Shown: positions 45,719 through 53,951 of the stretch, in pieces
Position numbering within the stretch: the first letter of the stretch is position 1
Layout: each line of letters opens with the position of its first letter
DNA from: an uncultured Veillonella sp.
GTDB lineage: Bacteria; Bacillota; Negativicutes; Veillonellales; Veillonellaceae
NCBI GenBank assembly: GCA_934202215.1
Contig: CAKPXR010000001.1
Span: 1-64,000, forward strand
DNA length: 64,000 bases
Direction of reading: 5' to 3'
Position numbers and translations under genes: made by a program
Notes under the pieces: generated by a model
The model's input: only the letters and a program-made list of their open reading frames with translations
What the model was told of the DNA's origin: nothing
Database searches by the model: none

Positions 45719-46336
45719 ATGAAATTAGTAGAACAAAAAGTGAGTGACTTTGTAGCCGCTACTGCATCTAAAGAGCCGACACCTGGTGGTGGTGCCATTG
45801 CGGCTTTAACAGCTGCAACGGGCGCTGCATTAGCTGAAATGGTGGCAAACTTAACCTTTGGTAAAAAAGGGTATGAAGAGGTTCAATCTGAAATGAAAGA
45901 CCTTCAAGGTAAAGCAGAAGCCATTCGTAATCGCATGCTTGAGTTGTCTCAAGCTGATGCGGATGTATTTAATATCTTTATGAATGCATTAGGTTTGCCA
46001 AAGAATACTGATGAAGAAAAGGCTACACGCAGTGCAGCTATTCAGCAAGCTTATAAAGATGCGGCTATGGTGCCCTTTGAAATCGGTGAGTTAGCATATC
46101 AAATTTTTGATTTAGCAGAACTGGCATCTCGTAAGGGCAATCAAAATCTTATCACAGACGGCATCATTGCTGCTATTAATGCCCGTGCTGCAGTAAAGGC
46201 TGCATTTCTAAATGTACGTATCAATTTATCTGGTATTAAAGATGAAGCATTTGTAAGTGATATAACTGCAAAAATGAATGCTATCGAAAAAAATCTTGAC
46301 GGTAAAGAAGCGGCTATTATAGGTTTATATGTATAA
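45719..46336 (+). CDS. fchA: Cyclodeaminase/cyclohydrolase family protein (FchA-like)
   Basis: The 205-residue helical protein belongs to the formiminotransferase-cyclodeaminase fold, which in stand-alone form acts as methenyl-THF cyclohydrolase or formimino-THF cyclodeaminase. The family sequence TPGGGAIAALTAATGAALAEMVANLTFGKK begins near residue 21 (PTPGGGAIAAL is the key part). Its place after fhs suggests the cyclohydrolase role in formyl/methenyl/methylene-THF conversion. The ribosome binding site is TGAGGTA. Confidence 0.85.
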   Translation: MKLVEQKVSDFVAATASKEPTPGGGAIAALTAATGAALAEMVANLTFGKKGYEEVQSEMKDLQGKAEAIRNRMLELSQADADVFNIFMNALGLPKNTDEEKATRSAAIQQAYKDAAMVPFEIGELAYQIFDLAELASRKGNQNLITDGIIAAINARAAVKAAFLNVRINLSGIKDEAFVSDITAKMNAIEKNLDGKEAAIIGLYV

Positions 46337-46400
46337 TTAGTCCCAATAAAAAAATCAAAATAATGGAATGTGTATTGGTATATTGCTTTATATTTGATCT

Positions 46401-46434
46401 CGAACAATTTTTGGCTGCAAAAATATAATGTTCG
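46401..46434 (+). promoter_or_regulatory. Putative PurR operator (two inverted PurBoxes)
   Basis: CGAAC at 46401-46405 and GTTCG at 46430-46434 stand in opposite orientation. The right box read on the minus strand is TCCGAACATTAT, very close to the Bacillus PurBox consensus (AWWWCCGAACWWT); the left box is TCTCGAACAATT. The CGAA cores are 26 bases apart, the distance known for Bacillus PurR operators. A -10 box TATAAT (46424-46429) lies inside, so binding would block the promoter. The next gene is a nucleobase permease. Confidence 0.6.
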
Positions 46435-46451
46435 GAAAATATGTAAATATG

Positions 46452-46489
46452 AAGCCTTAGAAAATAAAATTTCTAAGGTTTCTCTTTTT
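46452..46489 (+). terminator. Terminator-like hairpin in the permease leader
   Basis: CCTTAGAAA (46455-46463) and TTTCTAAGG (46470-46478) enclose ATAAAA and are followed by a T-rich run. It lies after the TATAAT inside the PurR-like operator and before a second TATAAT at 46527-46532. Confidence 0.7.
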
Positions 46490-46561
46490 CTATTGTTAAA
46501 ATCCGAATAATAACGTAAAATATAAGTATAATGTTTGTAGTTTAAAAAACAGGAGATCATT

Positions 46562-47884
46562 ATGTCAGAACAAAACAATACTGTTGACACTATGTTGCCA
46601 ATACCTAAACTGTTTGCTTATGGTTTACAACATGTGTTGGCAATGTATGCTGGTGCTGTAGCGGTACCAATCATTATTGCGCAAGCTATGAATTTGCCTG
46701 TAGAGGATTTAATTCGACTTATCACGGCGGACTTATTTACTTGTGGTATTGCCACACTTATCCAAACTTTAGGTTTTGGTAATATTGGTGGTCGTATACC
46801 GATGATTCAAGGTGTAACCTTTGCCTCTGTTGGTCCTATGGCTATGATTGGCGCTCAACATGGTATGACAGCTATTTATGGTGCTATTATTATAGCAGGT
46901 ATTTTTACATTTTTAGTGGCACCATTTTTTAGTCGTTTGATTCGTTTGTTCCCACCTGTTGTAACAGGTACGATTATTACAATTATCGGTATTAATTTAA
47001 TGCCTGTCGCTGTAAATTGGATGGGGGGCGGTGTAGGAAACCCTCAATTTGGTAGCCTTATAAACATAGGACTTGGATTTCTTACATTCTTGATTGTTAT
47101 CTTTACTTATAAATTTGCAAAGGGATTTCTTGGTAATCTTTCAGTTTTAATTGGCCTTATTGGTGGTACTGCCATAGCTTTTGCAATGGGGGTAGCTAAT
47201 TTTGCTGAGGTTAGTAAAGCTCATTGGATTGCTATGATTGAACCATTCTACTTTGGTATGCCAACATTTGATTGGGCGTCTGTACTTTCCATGGTGGTAG
47301 TTATGCTCGTTGTTATGGTTGAAACAACTGGGGATAGTATTGCTATCGGTGAGATCGTAGATAAAAAAATTGGTCGTAAGGAATTGGCATCTATTATACG
47401 TGCAGATGGTCTATCTACCGTTATTGGTGGTATTCTTAATAGTTTCCCATATACAGCCTTCGCTCAAAACGTTGGTCTTATTGCTGTGACACGTGTTAAA
47501 AGTCGATTTGTAGTTGCTGCATCTGGTGTTATATTGATTTTATTAGGGTTGTTCCCTAAATTGGCTGCAGTTGTAGCAAGTATTCCAAATGCGGTGCTTG
47601 GCGGTGCTGGTATTGCTATGTTTGGTATGATTATTGCTAGCGGTATCCGATCTCTTGGAAAAGTCAATTTTGATGGAAATCAAAACTTGATGCTCATTGC
47701 CATTAGTATTGGTGTATCTATGATTCCTATTGCGGCGCCAACATTCTATACACATTTTCCTGCATGGGCTCAAATTATTTTAAAATCTGGCATTACCTTT
47801 GGTAGTATTATGGCTATTATGCTTAATTTATTGCTCAATGGTGTGAATAAAGGTGATGAATTTAAAGAAATGGGTCGCCGATAA
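46562..47884 (+). CDS. Nucleobase:cation symporter-2 (uracil/xanthine permease)
   Basis: The 440-residue, 14-segment membrane protein is an NCS2 permease that imports uracil, xanthine or urate with a cation. It shows GNIGGRIPMIQGVTFASVGPM near residues 78-98, VETTGDSIAIGEI with its substrate-binding Glu, and the family signature QNVGLIAVTRVKSRF. The xanthine/urate subgroup fits best (the signature's QN-G-T-SR pattern and the TGDS motif). A PurR-type operator upstream supports a purine. The ATG at 46562 follows CAGGAGATC. Confidence 0.9.
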   Translation: MSEQNNTVDTMLPIPKLFAYGLQHVLAMYAGAVAVPIIIAQAMNLPVEDLIRLITADLFTCGIATLIQTLGFGNIGGRIPMIQGVTFASVGPMAMIGAQHGMTAIYGAIIIAGIFTFLVAPFFSRLIRLFPPVVTGTIITIIGINLMPVAVNWMGGGVGNPQFGSLINIGLGFLTFLIVIFTYKFAKGFLGNLSVLIGLIGGTAIAFAMGVANFAEVSKAHWIAMIEPFYFGMPTFDWASVLSMVVVMLVVMVETTGDSIAIGEIVDKKIGRKELASIIRADGLSTVIGGILNSFPYTAFAQNVGLIAVTRVKSRFVVAASGVILILLGLFPKLAAVVASIPNAVLGGAGIAMFGMIIASGIRSLGKVNFDGNQNLMLIAISIGVSMIPIAAPTFYTHFPAWAQIILKSGITFGSIMAIMLNLLLNGVNKGDEFKEMGRR

Positions 47885-47898
47885 GATTATTATATAAG

Positions 47899-47929
47899 AA
47901 CTCTATTCCTTCGAATAGAGTTCTTTTTT
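47899..47929 (+). terminator. Intrinsic terminator of the permease gene
   Basis: AACTCTATTC (47899-47908) pairs with GAATAGAGTT (47913-47922) around CTTC, then CTTTTTT. Confidence 0.9.
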
Positions 47930-48100
47930 AGTGATTAAATTCATAGGAATATTGTATGAATACTATGCTATAATAAATAGATAATTATAGAACTATTTTT
48001 GATACTTTCAGAAAAATGAGAATCGCATAGATAATTTCAATTACATGTTGAAACATAGTTATGTATATATGGTATGTTCCCATAAGAATGGAAGGGTTAC

Positions 48101-48541
48101 ATGGCAGAAGGAAAAATTATTGCTATCTCCATTAGTGAGAAAAAAGGACAGAAGAAACATAATATTGAGTCCGCTAATCTTATCGTAGATCATGGTATGG
48201 AAGGCGATGCACACGCAGGTAACTGGCATCGTCAAATCAGTTTACTTGGTATTGCAAGTATAGATCATATGCGTGCTCAAGGGGCAGATGTAAAGCCTGG
48301 TGATTTTGCGGAAAATATTACTGTTGAAGGTATGGTGCTTTACGAATTAGCCGTAGGCACACACTTACAAATTGGTAATGAGGTAATTCTTGAAATTACT
48401 CAAATTGGTAAAGAGTGCCATCATGGTTGTGAAATCATGAAACAAGTGGGGTCTTGCATCATGCCTACACAAGGTATCTTTGGTAAAGTCCTTCAAAATG
48501 GTACGATTCACGTAGGTGATGAAGTATCTATCATCAAATAA
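48101..48541 (+). CDS. MOSC-domain protein
   Basis: The 146-residue protein is a stand-alone MOSC domain of the kind found in molybdenum cofactor loci. These domains can carry sulfur or bind the cofactor. It shows DHGMEGDAHAGNWHRQISLL (about 28-47), GDFAENITVEG and the Cys-rich KECHHGCEIMKQVGSC. It lies 25 bases before moaA, so a Moco-related role is likely. The ATG follows GGAAGGG. Confidence 0.88.
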   Translation: MAEGKIIAISISEKKGQKKHNIESANLIVDHGMEGDAHAGNWHRQISLLGIASIDHMRAQGADVKPGDFAENITVEGMVLYELAVGTHLQIGNEVILEITQIGKECHHGCEIMKQVGSCIMPTQGIFGKVLQNGTIHVGDEVSIIK

Positions 48542-48566
48542 CTTAGTCATATAAACGAGGTGTGTT

Positions 48567-49532
48567 ATGAAAGACGCATGGGGCCGTACAATTGAATATG
48601 TACGTCTGTCGCTGACAGATGCGTGTAATTTTTGTTGTCCCTATTGTCGACCTGCTGAAATTACACCTCAAAGTCAAACACAATTATTATCAGTTGATGA
48701 ATGGATGACTATTTTAGGAGCCTTCCATCGTATTGGTGTGAAAGCGGTACGCTTAACTGGTGGAGAGCCATTGCTATATCCATATATTGAAGAACTCTTA
48801 ACTCGTATCAATGATACTGGTTGGTTTGAAGATATATCTATGACTACGAATGGTAGCTTGCTTGCATCTCGAGCACAACGATTGAAAAAACTTGGTTTGA
48901 ACCGTGTGAATATTAGTCTAGATTCTCTTGAAAGTGATGCCTTTGCCACTTGTGTAGGCAAAGAGGGGCAGCTAGACTCAGTATTAAATGGTATTCGCAG
49001 TGCTATTAGTGCGAACTTTAAATCTGTTAAGATTAACACTGTCTTATCTCGCCATTGGTCCGATGATGAAGTTAAATCTTTATTGCAGTATGTAGAAAAG
49101 TGGCCTGTTGTATGGCGTTTTATTGAATATATGCCATTCCAAGGCGATGCATTTCATGGTCCAACCTTTGGTGAATGGAAGGCTCAATTAGAACGTGTTA
49201 GTGGAGGGCCGCTTACAGACGTGCATTCCGTTTATGGCTTCGGACCTGCTACATACTTAGCGTTACCAAGTGGAAAGGCTATAGGCTTTATCTTTTCTAT
49301 GTCTCACAGCTACTGTGATACATGTAATCGCGTTCGCCTTACATCAGATGGGCAAATGCGTTTATGCTTGTTGCGTGATGATGAGGCTGATCTTATATCT
49401 CTTGTGCGCAATGGAGCCACAGAGGAAGATTTAGCTTTACATATTGAACGTGCATTGCAGCGAAAGCAAGAACGTCATGATGGCGTAGGTATGGAACAAC
49501 CAGAACGTCCTATGTGGCGCATTGGAGGATAA
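48567..49532 (+). CDS. moaA: GTP 3',8-cyclase
   Basis: MoaA is the radical SAM enzyme that rearranges GTP in the first step of molybdenum cofactor synthesis. The 321-residue protein has both iron-sulfur sites: the SAM cluster motif CNFCCPYC (Cys20, 24 and 27) and the C-terminal CDTCNRVRLTSDGQMRLC site. It ends in the GG dipeptide (MWRIGG) needed to complete the active site. The partner moaC is at 8334. The stop overlaps the ribosome binding site of the next gene. Confidence 0.96.
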   Translation: MKDAWGRTIEYVRLSLTDACNFCCPYCRPAEITPQSQTQLLSVDEWMTILGAFHRIGVKAVRLTGGEPLLYPYIEELLTRINDTGWFEDISMTTNGSLLASRAQRLKKLGLNRVNISLDSLESDAFATCVGKEGQLDSVLNGIRSAISANFKSVKINTVLSRHWSDDEVKSLLQYVEKWPVVWRFIEYMPFQGDAFHGPTFGEWKAQLERVSGGPLTDVHSVYGFGPATYLALPSGKAIGFIFSMSHSYCDTCNRVRLTSDGQMRLCLLRDDEADLISLVRNGATEEDLALHIERALQRKQERHDGVGMEQPERPMWRIGG

Positions 49533-49533
49533 T

Positions 49534-49836
49534 ATGGGATTTTTTGATTTTCTAAAACCAAGATCAAAGGAACATATTGAAGAATGTTGGCCTGGTGGCA
49601 AGATGCTTCAAGTCCATATAGAATACGATACAAAATCTGCTGTCATTACCTACAAGGGACGTTATGGATTGCAATTTAATGTGCCAAAGGCAGATGTGAC
49701 AGACATTATCGTCAAAGAGGTAAGCCGCACTCATAGTGTTCTTCAAGTATATAGTGGTGTTGACTGTGTAGGCACTACAGATATATTGCCTACAGAGGCC
49801 TGTAATATTATGAAAGATTGGTTAGGCCAATATTGA
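49534..49836 (+). CDS. Small conserved protein after moaA, function unknown
   Basis: The 100-residue protein begins MGFFDFLKPRSKEHIEE and is mainly beta-stranded (HIEYDTKSAVITYKG, GLQFNVPKADVTDIIV), like a small PH-like or OB-like fold. I do not recognise a family. The ATG at 49534 follows TTGGAGG, which lies in the end of moaA, so the two genes are translated together. No signal peptide or membrane segment is seen. A link with Moco synthesis is inferred from position only. Confidence 0.7.
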   Translation: MGFFDFLKPRSKEHIEECWPGGKMLQVHIEYDTKSAVITYKGRYGLQFNVPKADVTDIIVKEVSRTHSVLQVYSGVDCVGTTDILPTEACNIMKDWLGQY

Positions 49837-49910
49837 TGTATATGTTTTAGAGGAATATAATAAATATTCTTTACATTCCTCTAAAATGGGCATATAATTA
49901 GTCATGTCAT

Positions 49911-49986
49911 GGACCACTAGCTCAGTTGGCAGAGCACCTGACTCTTAATCAGGGTGTCCAGGGTTCGAACCCCTGGTGGTCCACCA
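49911..49986 (+). tRNA. tRNA-Lys (anticodon CTT)
   Basis: The 76-base cloverleaf has acceptor arms GGACCAC and GTGGTCC, a D arm around CTCAGTTGGCAGAG, anticodon loop CTCTTAA giving CTT (reads AAG), T arm GGGTTCGAACCCC and an encoded CCA. A -10 box TATAAT is at 49893-49898. Its 3' half is overlapped on the other strand by the end of the prophage recombinase gene, and it is the apparent insertion site. Confidence 0.97.
49949..49986. other. Probable left attachment site in the tRNA-Lys 3' half
   Basis: These 38 bases are both the 3' half of tRNA-Lys and the last codons of the leftward recombinase gene (C-terminus VDHQGFEPWTP). Everything beyond is phage-like. The right attachment copy would lie outside the window, so the exact crossover core cannot be set. 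Confidence 0.5.
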
Positions 49987-51451
49987 TATCGCATGAGTGC
50001 GAACATTCAATGGCCTGTTCCTTAAATTGGGGCAGGTCATTACTATAATTAAATACAATTTCTACCCTATCATCAAATATGGTGGCTTGCTTTATGAAAG
50101 TATCGATAATGCTTGCTCTGCCTTGCTTGGTGGTAGGGTTTTCTTTTGCCATTTTGTGTAGAAAGAACTCAATATGTTCCTTTGTTAGCGTGATATGATT
50201 TGCCGATAATTCGTGGTTCGCACGGCGTGTCATTTGGTCTTGTAATTCAGCCTCAGCCTTTTCAATTTGATTTTGTAACGTATCAGAAATGTATCCTTTT
50301 GCAATAGCAATCATATAATTATCCAATTCTGATTGTAATTGCTTAATACGATCATTGATAGATTGTAACTCTAATTCGCTTGTACTCATCATATCTTTAT
50401 TAACTTTAACAGCTAACTCCGCTAATTGCTCGATTGTGTTAGGTTGATTAAGTATTTCAAGCGTTCTATTAATTACAATATCCTCAACTAATTCACGCTT
50501 TAGATTTGGTGCATCGCATGAATGATGTTTCCTACGATTATTGCATACGTAATAGTAATGCTTTTCGCCGCTCCTAGAAGTTGCCGTAGAGCCTACGTAG
50601 TGAGCGTTACACTTTCCGCAGTATAATTTACCGCACAAATTATAAAACTCGCTCCTAGAGGCCTTTATTTTAATTCTACGGCTATTTGTTGATTGCACTT
50701 TATCAAATATTTCTTTTGGAATAATAGGTGGAATAGCATTTTCTATCACAATATCATTCCATTCCATAATGCCGATGTATTTCTTATTGCTTAAAATTCG
50801 TCTAACCACCGCATACGAGAATTTACCGCCTTTCTTAGATAAATACCCTTTAGAGTTTAGAAACGAGCATATAGAGGGGATAGAGTGCCCTTTTAGGTAC
50901 ATATCGTAGATACGTTCTACTATTTTTGCTTCGTGTTTGTTGATGATGAGTGAATTATCGTCTGTCTTGTTATATCCTAGCGGTGTAGGTGTGCCATTCA
51001 TTTTGCCTTTTAGTGCGTTGTCAGTCATACCACGTCTAACCTTTTGTGCTAATTCCGCACTATAATACTCTGCCATACCTTCTAATACAGATTCGAGAAT
51101 AATGCCAGCTGGGTCGCTACTGATATTTTCCTTTGCACTAACCACCTTAACACCATTACGCTTTAACATCGCTTTATATAATGCACTATCTTCACGGCTA
51201 CGGCTAAATCTGTCTAATTGGTAGACTATAACATACTCAAAATTATGCTTTTTTGCATCGTCAATCATTTGGCGGAACTCTGGGCGGTGGTCTGTACGTG
51301 CGGATAACGCTCTATCTGTGTATATGTGAGTGATGATAATACCTTCACGCTCCGCATATGCTTTACATTCTCTTATTTGCCCTTCGATAGATTCATCACG
51401 TTGTTTGTCTGATGAATATCTAGCGTATATAACTCCATTTGATAATTCCAT
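49949..51451 (-). CDS. Large serine recombinase (prophage integrase)
   Basis: The 500-residue protein is a large serine recombinase. The resolvase domain (1-150) has the nucleophile Ser in YARYSSDKQ (about 9-17) and the LDRFSRS motif. A recombinase domain (about 155-270), a zinc ribbon (CGKLYCGKCNAHYVG and YYVCNNRRKHHSC) and a coiled-coil region (about 355-420) follow. It should integrate and excise the prophage. The gene runs into tRNA-Lys, so its last 12 codons are antisense to the tRNA. Serine integrases seldom use tRNA genes. The ATG at 51451 follows AGAGAGGATT. Confidence 0.92.
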   Translation of the reverse strand: MELSNGVIYARYSSDKQRDESIEGQIRECKAYAEREGIIITHIYTDRALSARTDHRPEFRQMIDDAKKHNFEYVIVYQLDRFSRSREDSALYKAMLKRNGVKVVSAKENISSDPAGIILESVLEGMAEYYSAELAQKVRRGMTDNALKGKMNGTPTPLGYNKTDDNSLIINKHEAKIVERIYDMYLKGHSIPSICSFLNSKGYLSKKGGKFSYAVVRRILSNKKYIGIMEWNDIVIENAIPPIIPKEIFDKVQSTNSRRIKIKASRSEFYNLCGKLYCGKCNAHYVGSTATSRSGEKHYYYVCNNRRKHHSCDAPNLKRELVEDIVINRTLEILNQPNTIEQLAELAVKVNKDMMSTSELELQSINDRIKQLQSELDNYMIAIAKGYISDTLQNQIEKAEAELQDQMTRRANHELSANHITLTKEHIEFFLHKMAKENPTTKQGRASIIDTFIKQATIFDDRVEIVFNYSNDLPQFKEQAIECSHSCDMVDHQGFEPWTP

Positions 51452-51498
51452 AGTTAATCCTCTCTATAAATAAAGCCACCTGTGTAGGTGGCTCTTTT

Positions 51499-51960
51499 TT
51501 ATTGCTTTAATACATCACGTTTTCCATATTGGTCCTGTAATTCCTTTGAAAAGTACATTCCATAAGATTTATAGAATATGTAATTACCTATTAGGTAAGC
51601 AAGGCTATCCTTTTGTGCGGTTCTTAAATCTGTATTGTAGTATTCATCTTCTACAAAATCAGATGAACCATCACTTGTATATTGCTTTAATGTCTTGGTT
51701 TGTATTTCCTGTTTATCGTAATCAAAGAAATATTGTGATTTACGCATCCCCCAAAGGCCTTTAGCAAAATTTTTGTGATATTCCGTTACATTGATAATGT
51801 AATAAGGCGGTTCATATCTGATTACGTTAATACTATTTAAATCAATACCGACACTTACTTCCATATTGTGAGATATACCAACTATATTGCGGTCATCATT
51901 CGCAAATATAGCAAGTGGAATACACAATACCAATAACAACAACACAACTAACTTTTTCAT
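51499..51960 (-). CDS. Secreted protein of unknown function in prophage
   Basis: The 153-residue protein has a signal peptide (MKKLVVLLLLVLCIPLAIFA, cut about residue 20) and a mature part rich in Tyr and Asp (IRYEPPYYIINVTEYH). I recognise no family. The ATG at 51960 follows GGGAGA on the minus strand. It is between the repressor/ImmA pair and the integrase, an area often used for cargo genes expressed by lysogens, so it may alter the host surface. Function unknown. Confidence 0.65.
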   Translation of the reverse strand: MKKLVVLLLLVLCIPLAIFANDDRNIVGISHNMEVSVGIDLNSINVIRYEPPYYIINVTEYHKNFAKGLWGMRKSQYFFDYDKQEIQTKTLKQYTSDGSSDFVEDEYYNTDLRTAQKDSLAYLIGNYIFYKSYGMYFSKELQDQYGKRDVLKQ

Positions 51961-51973
51961 TTTCTTATCTCCC

Positions 51974-52243
51974 TTACTTGAAATGATGGTAGAAGTTAAT
52001 ATCATCTGTTAGATTTTCGTCTTTTAGATCATATCGCCTTACCATTTCCTCAACCAAATTTACATGACTATCCAAATAGAAATCATCATTGATGATATGC
52101 GATAGCTCATGCCGTATTTCTGCTTTCATTTTATCATGCGGTAGGTTTTTATTCACATATATATTATGCGTGTCTATATCTTCCGTTTCCTCAGATATAG
52201 CCTTAACACATGGTAAATTGCAGTAAATTATATTCACTACCAA
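51974..52243 (-). CDS. ImmA/IrrE-type metallopeptidase
   Basis: The 89-residue protein has the zinc peptidase motif HELSH in IRHELSHIIND (about 43-53), as in the phage ImmA and IrrE families. These cleave or remove the repressor when DNA damage is sensed. It is short for the family but includes the active site. I keep the TTG start at 52243 because AGGGAG lies nine bases before it; a GTG two codons later is the alternative. It stands 20 bases after the repressor gene, its likely target. Confidence 0.82.
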   Translation of the reverse strand: MVVNIIYCNLPCVKAISEETEDIDTHNIYVNKNLPHDKMKAEIRHELSHIINDDFYLDSHVNLVEEMVRRYDLKDENLTDDINFYHHFK

Positions 52244-52262
52244 TACAACACACTCCCTAACA

Positions 52263-52649
52263 TTATTTATTTTTTGATTTCAAAAACTCGATGTATTCCA
52301 CCGCCTTTTGCATATCCTCTTTTGATATGTCTTTCGCAGCCGAGAATAGAAGTCTAGCACCTGGCCGATTACGTAACATTTCAGCGTACTCGGCTGTTTC
52401 TTTGTCTATATAGTATCCGTTTGGTGCTTGCATTTGTTGAGTATCATCAATTTCGTTACTTTCCCCTGTTAGATATGAAATTGATACACCAAAATACTCA
52501 GATAGTTTTTGTAACTTATCAATTTTAGGTTTAGACCTTCCTTTTCGCCAATCAGCAAGTGATGCCTGTGATATCCCTGTATCTTTTGACACTCTATAAG
52601 CCGTTAATTCCTTTTCTTTCATTATCTCGAATATGCGGTCATATGCCAT
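52263..52649 (-). CDS. Phage repressor, XRE-type helix-turn-helix
   Basis: The 128-residue protein has an N-terminal HTH (about 5-60: LTAYRVSKDTGISQASLADWRKG) and a C-terminal helical part, without the LexA-like peptidase domain. Release from lysogeny likely depends on the ImmA-like peptidase next to it. The ATG at 52649 follows AGGTGG. A perfect palindromic operator lies in its promoter spacer, so it should repress itself and the divergent early operon. Confidence 0.87.
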   Translation of the reverse strand: MAYDRIFEIMKEKELTAYRVSKDTGISQASLADWRKGRSKPKIDKLQKLSEYFGVSISYLTGESNEIDDTQQMQAPNGYYIDKETAEYAEMLRNRPGARLLFSAAKDISKEDMQKAVEYIEFLKSKNK

Positions 52650-52676
52650 TTTATCCACCTATTTATAGAAATTTAA

Positions 52677-52700
52677 AAATAAACTTGAGTTTATTTACAA
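52677..52700. promoter_or_regulatory. Palindromic operator in the repressor promoter
   Basis: AAATAAACT (52677-52685) and AGTTTATTT (52688-52696) form a perfect dyad with a two-base centre. On the minus strand TTGTAA (52700-52695) and TTTAAA (52677-52672) act as possible -35 and -10 boxes with 17 bases between, so the dyad fills the spacer. A second dyad ACTAA/TTAGT lies near the cro-side promoter at about 52797-52814. Confidence 0.6.
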
Positions 52701-52847
52701 TTTTTATTGTGAGTTAATTGAATTACTAGCATATGCGTAGTACTATGTAATCACAGGGTAACGCAAATACATAGCAATGTAAAAGCGTTGCATATACTAA
52801 ATAAATACTTAGTAATTTGATTGTAGCAAAAAGTGAGGTGATAATCA

Positions 52848-53045
52848 ATGAATTTGCAAAAAATCAAGCAACTTATGAAAGACAAAGATATGACGGCTTA
52901 CACACTGTCAAAGAAAACTGGTATTTCACAGGCTGCAATAGGTCAATGGTTGAATGGCAAGAATGGAGCAAGCGTATCAAGCTTACAAAAATTAGCTGAC
53001 TGCTTCGGTATTCCTATTAGTGATTTGATTGAAGATAAGGAGTGA
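52848..53045 (+). CDS. Cro-like helix-turn-helix protein
   Basis: The 65-residue protein is a single XRE-type HTH (MTAYTLSKKTGISQAAIGQWLNG at about 15-37). It closely resembles the HTH of the divergent repressor, as expected of a Cro/CI pair that share operators. It heads the rightward early operon. The ATG follows GTGAGGTGAT. The 190-base gap between it and the repressor is the switch region. Confidence 0.88.
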   Translation: MNLQKIKQLMKDKDMTAYTLSKKTGISQAAIGQWLNGKNGASVSSLQKLADCFGIPISDLIEDKE

Positions 53046-53049
53046 TTAA

Positions 53050-53790
53050 ATGAATAATTTACAAGTATTTAACAATGCAATGTTTGGTAATGTACGGATT
53101 ATTTTACAAGGTAATGATCCGTGGTTTGTAGCAAAAGATGTATGTGAATGTTTAGCAATCTCAAAACATCGTGATGCAATCAGTAGATTGGATATCGATG
53201 AAAGGGGGTCGGTTAAAGTGGACACCCTTGGCGGTAAGCAAGAAATGGCAACTGTTAATGAATATGGACTATATAGCTTGGTACTTTCAAGCCGTAAGCC
53301 AGAGGCAAAAGAATTTAAACGTTGGATAACACACGAAGTACTTCCTAGCTTACGCAAATATGGAACATATAGCATGGATATCCCTAGAACGTTGCCAGAT
53401 GCTTTAAAAGCATACGCTAGCGAAATCGAGGCACATAACAAAACTAAAGCGTTATTAGAGGAACAAAAGCCGAAAGTAGTGTTTGCTGATGCGGTTAATG
53501 CAAGTCATACGAGCATCTTAGTTGGTGAGTTAGCTAAATTGTTAAGACAAAACGGATATAGCATTGGTCAAAATCGATTGTTTGAACGTTTGAGAAATGA
53601 CGGCTACTTAATTAAAAGCGGTTCTAGTAAGAATGTACCAACACAAAAATCAATGGATATGAAGTTGTTTGAAATTAAAGAAACAACAATAGTCAATTCT
53701 GACGGCACGTTACGGATTACTAAAACTCCAAAGGTAACTGGTAAAGGTCAAATCTACTTCATCAATAGATTTATGAGTGAATTAGCATGA
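53050..53790 (+). CDS. Phage antirepressor (BRO-N plus KilAC)
   Basis: The 246-residue protein has an N-terminal BRO domain (about 3-105: WFVAKDVCECLAISKHRDAI, KRWITHEVLPSLRKYG) and a C-terminal KilAC domain (about 140-245: LAKLLRQNGYSIGQNRLFERLRNDGYLI). Such proteins bind repressors or DNA to trigger lytic growth. It follows cro by four bases. The stop overlaps the ATG of the next small gene. Confidence 0.9.
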   Translation: MNNLQVFNNAMFGNVRIILQGNDPWFVAKDVCECLAISKHRDAISRLDIDERGSVKVDTLGGKQEMATVNEYGLYSLVLSSRKPEAKEFKRWITHEVLPSLRKYGTYSMDIPRTLPDALKAYASEIEAHNKTKALLEEQKPKVVFADAVNASHTSILVGELAKLLRQNGYSIGQNRLFERLRNDGYLIKSGSSKNVPTQKSMDMKLFEIKETTIVNSDGTLRITKTPKVTGKGQIYFINRFMSELA

Positions 53791-53951
53791 TTAACTGGTT
53801 TATAGAGGAAATTTACAAGTTTTACGAAAATCCTAAAAACCAAATTGAATTTCAAAAATGGAAAAAAGCTAAAGGGTCAAAAGTAAGGAGTAATTGTAAT
53901 GAACGTAATGTTGAATTAGAAGAATTGAAAGGATCAGATATCTATGACTAA
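53787..53951 (+). CDS. Small prophage protein, unknown
   Basis: The ATG at 53787 overlaps the antirepressor stop (ATGA) and opens a 54-codon frame that ends at 53951 inside the next start. The protein begins MINWFIEEIYKFYENPK and is charged and helical. Tight overlaps on both sides support that it is translated. No family recognised. Confidence 0.5.
   Translation: MINWFIEEIYKFYENPKNQIEFQKWKKAKGSKVRSNCNERNVELEELKGSDIYD

Noticed and set aside
46141-46590. Leftward 149-codon frame over the end of fchA and the permease leader
   Set aside because: It covers the PurBox region and terminator hairpin and encodes a low-complexity Phe/Tyr/Ile-rich protein without a start site.
49949-49986. WTP-ending C-terminus of the recombinase as a functional domain
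   Set aside because: These residues are the antisense reading of the tRNA and are best seen as a by-product of integration.
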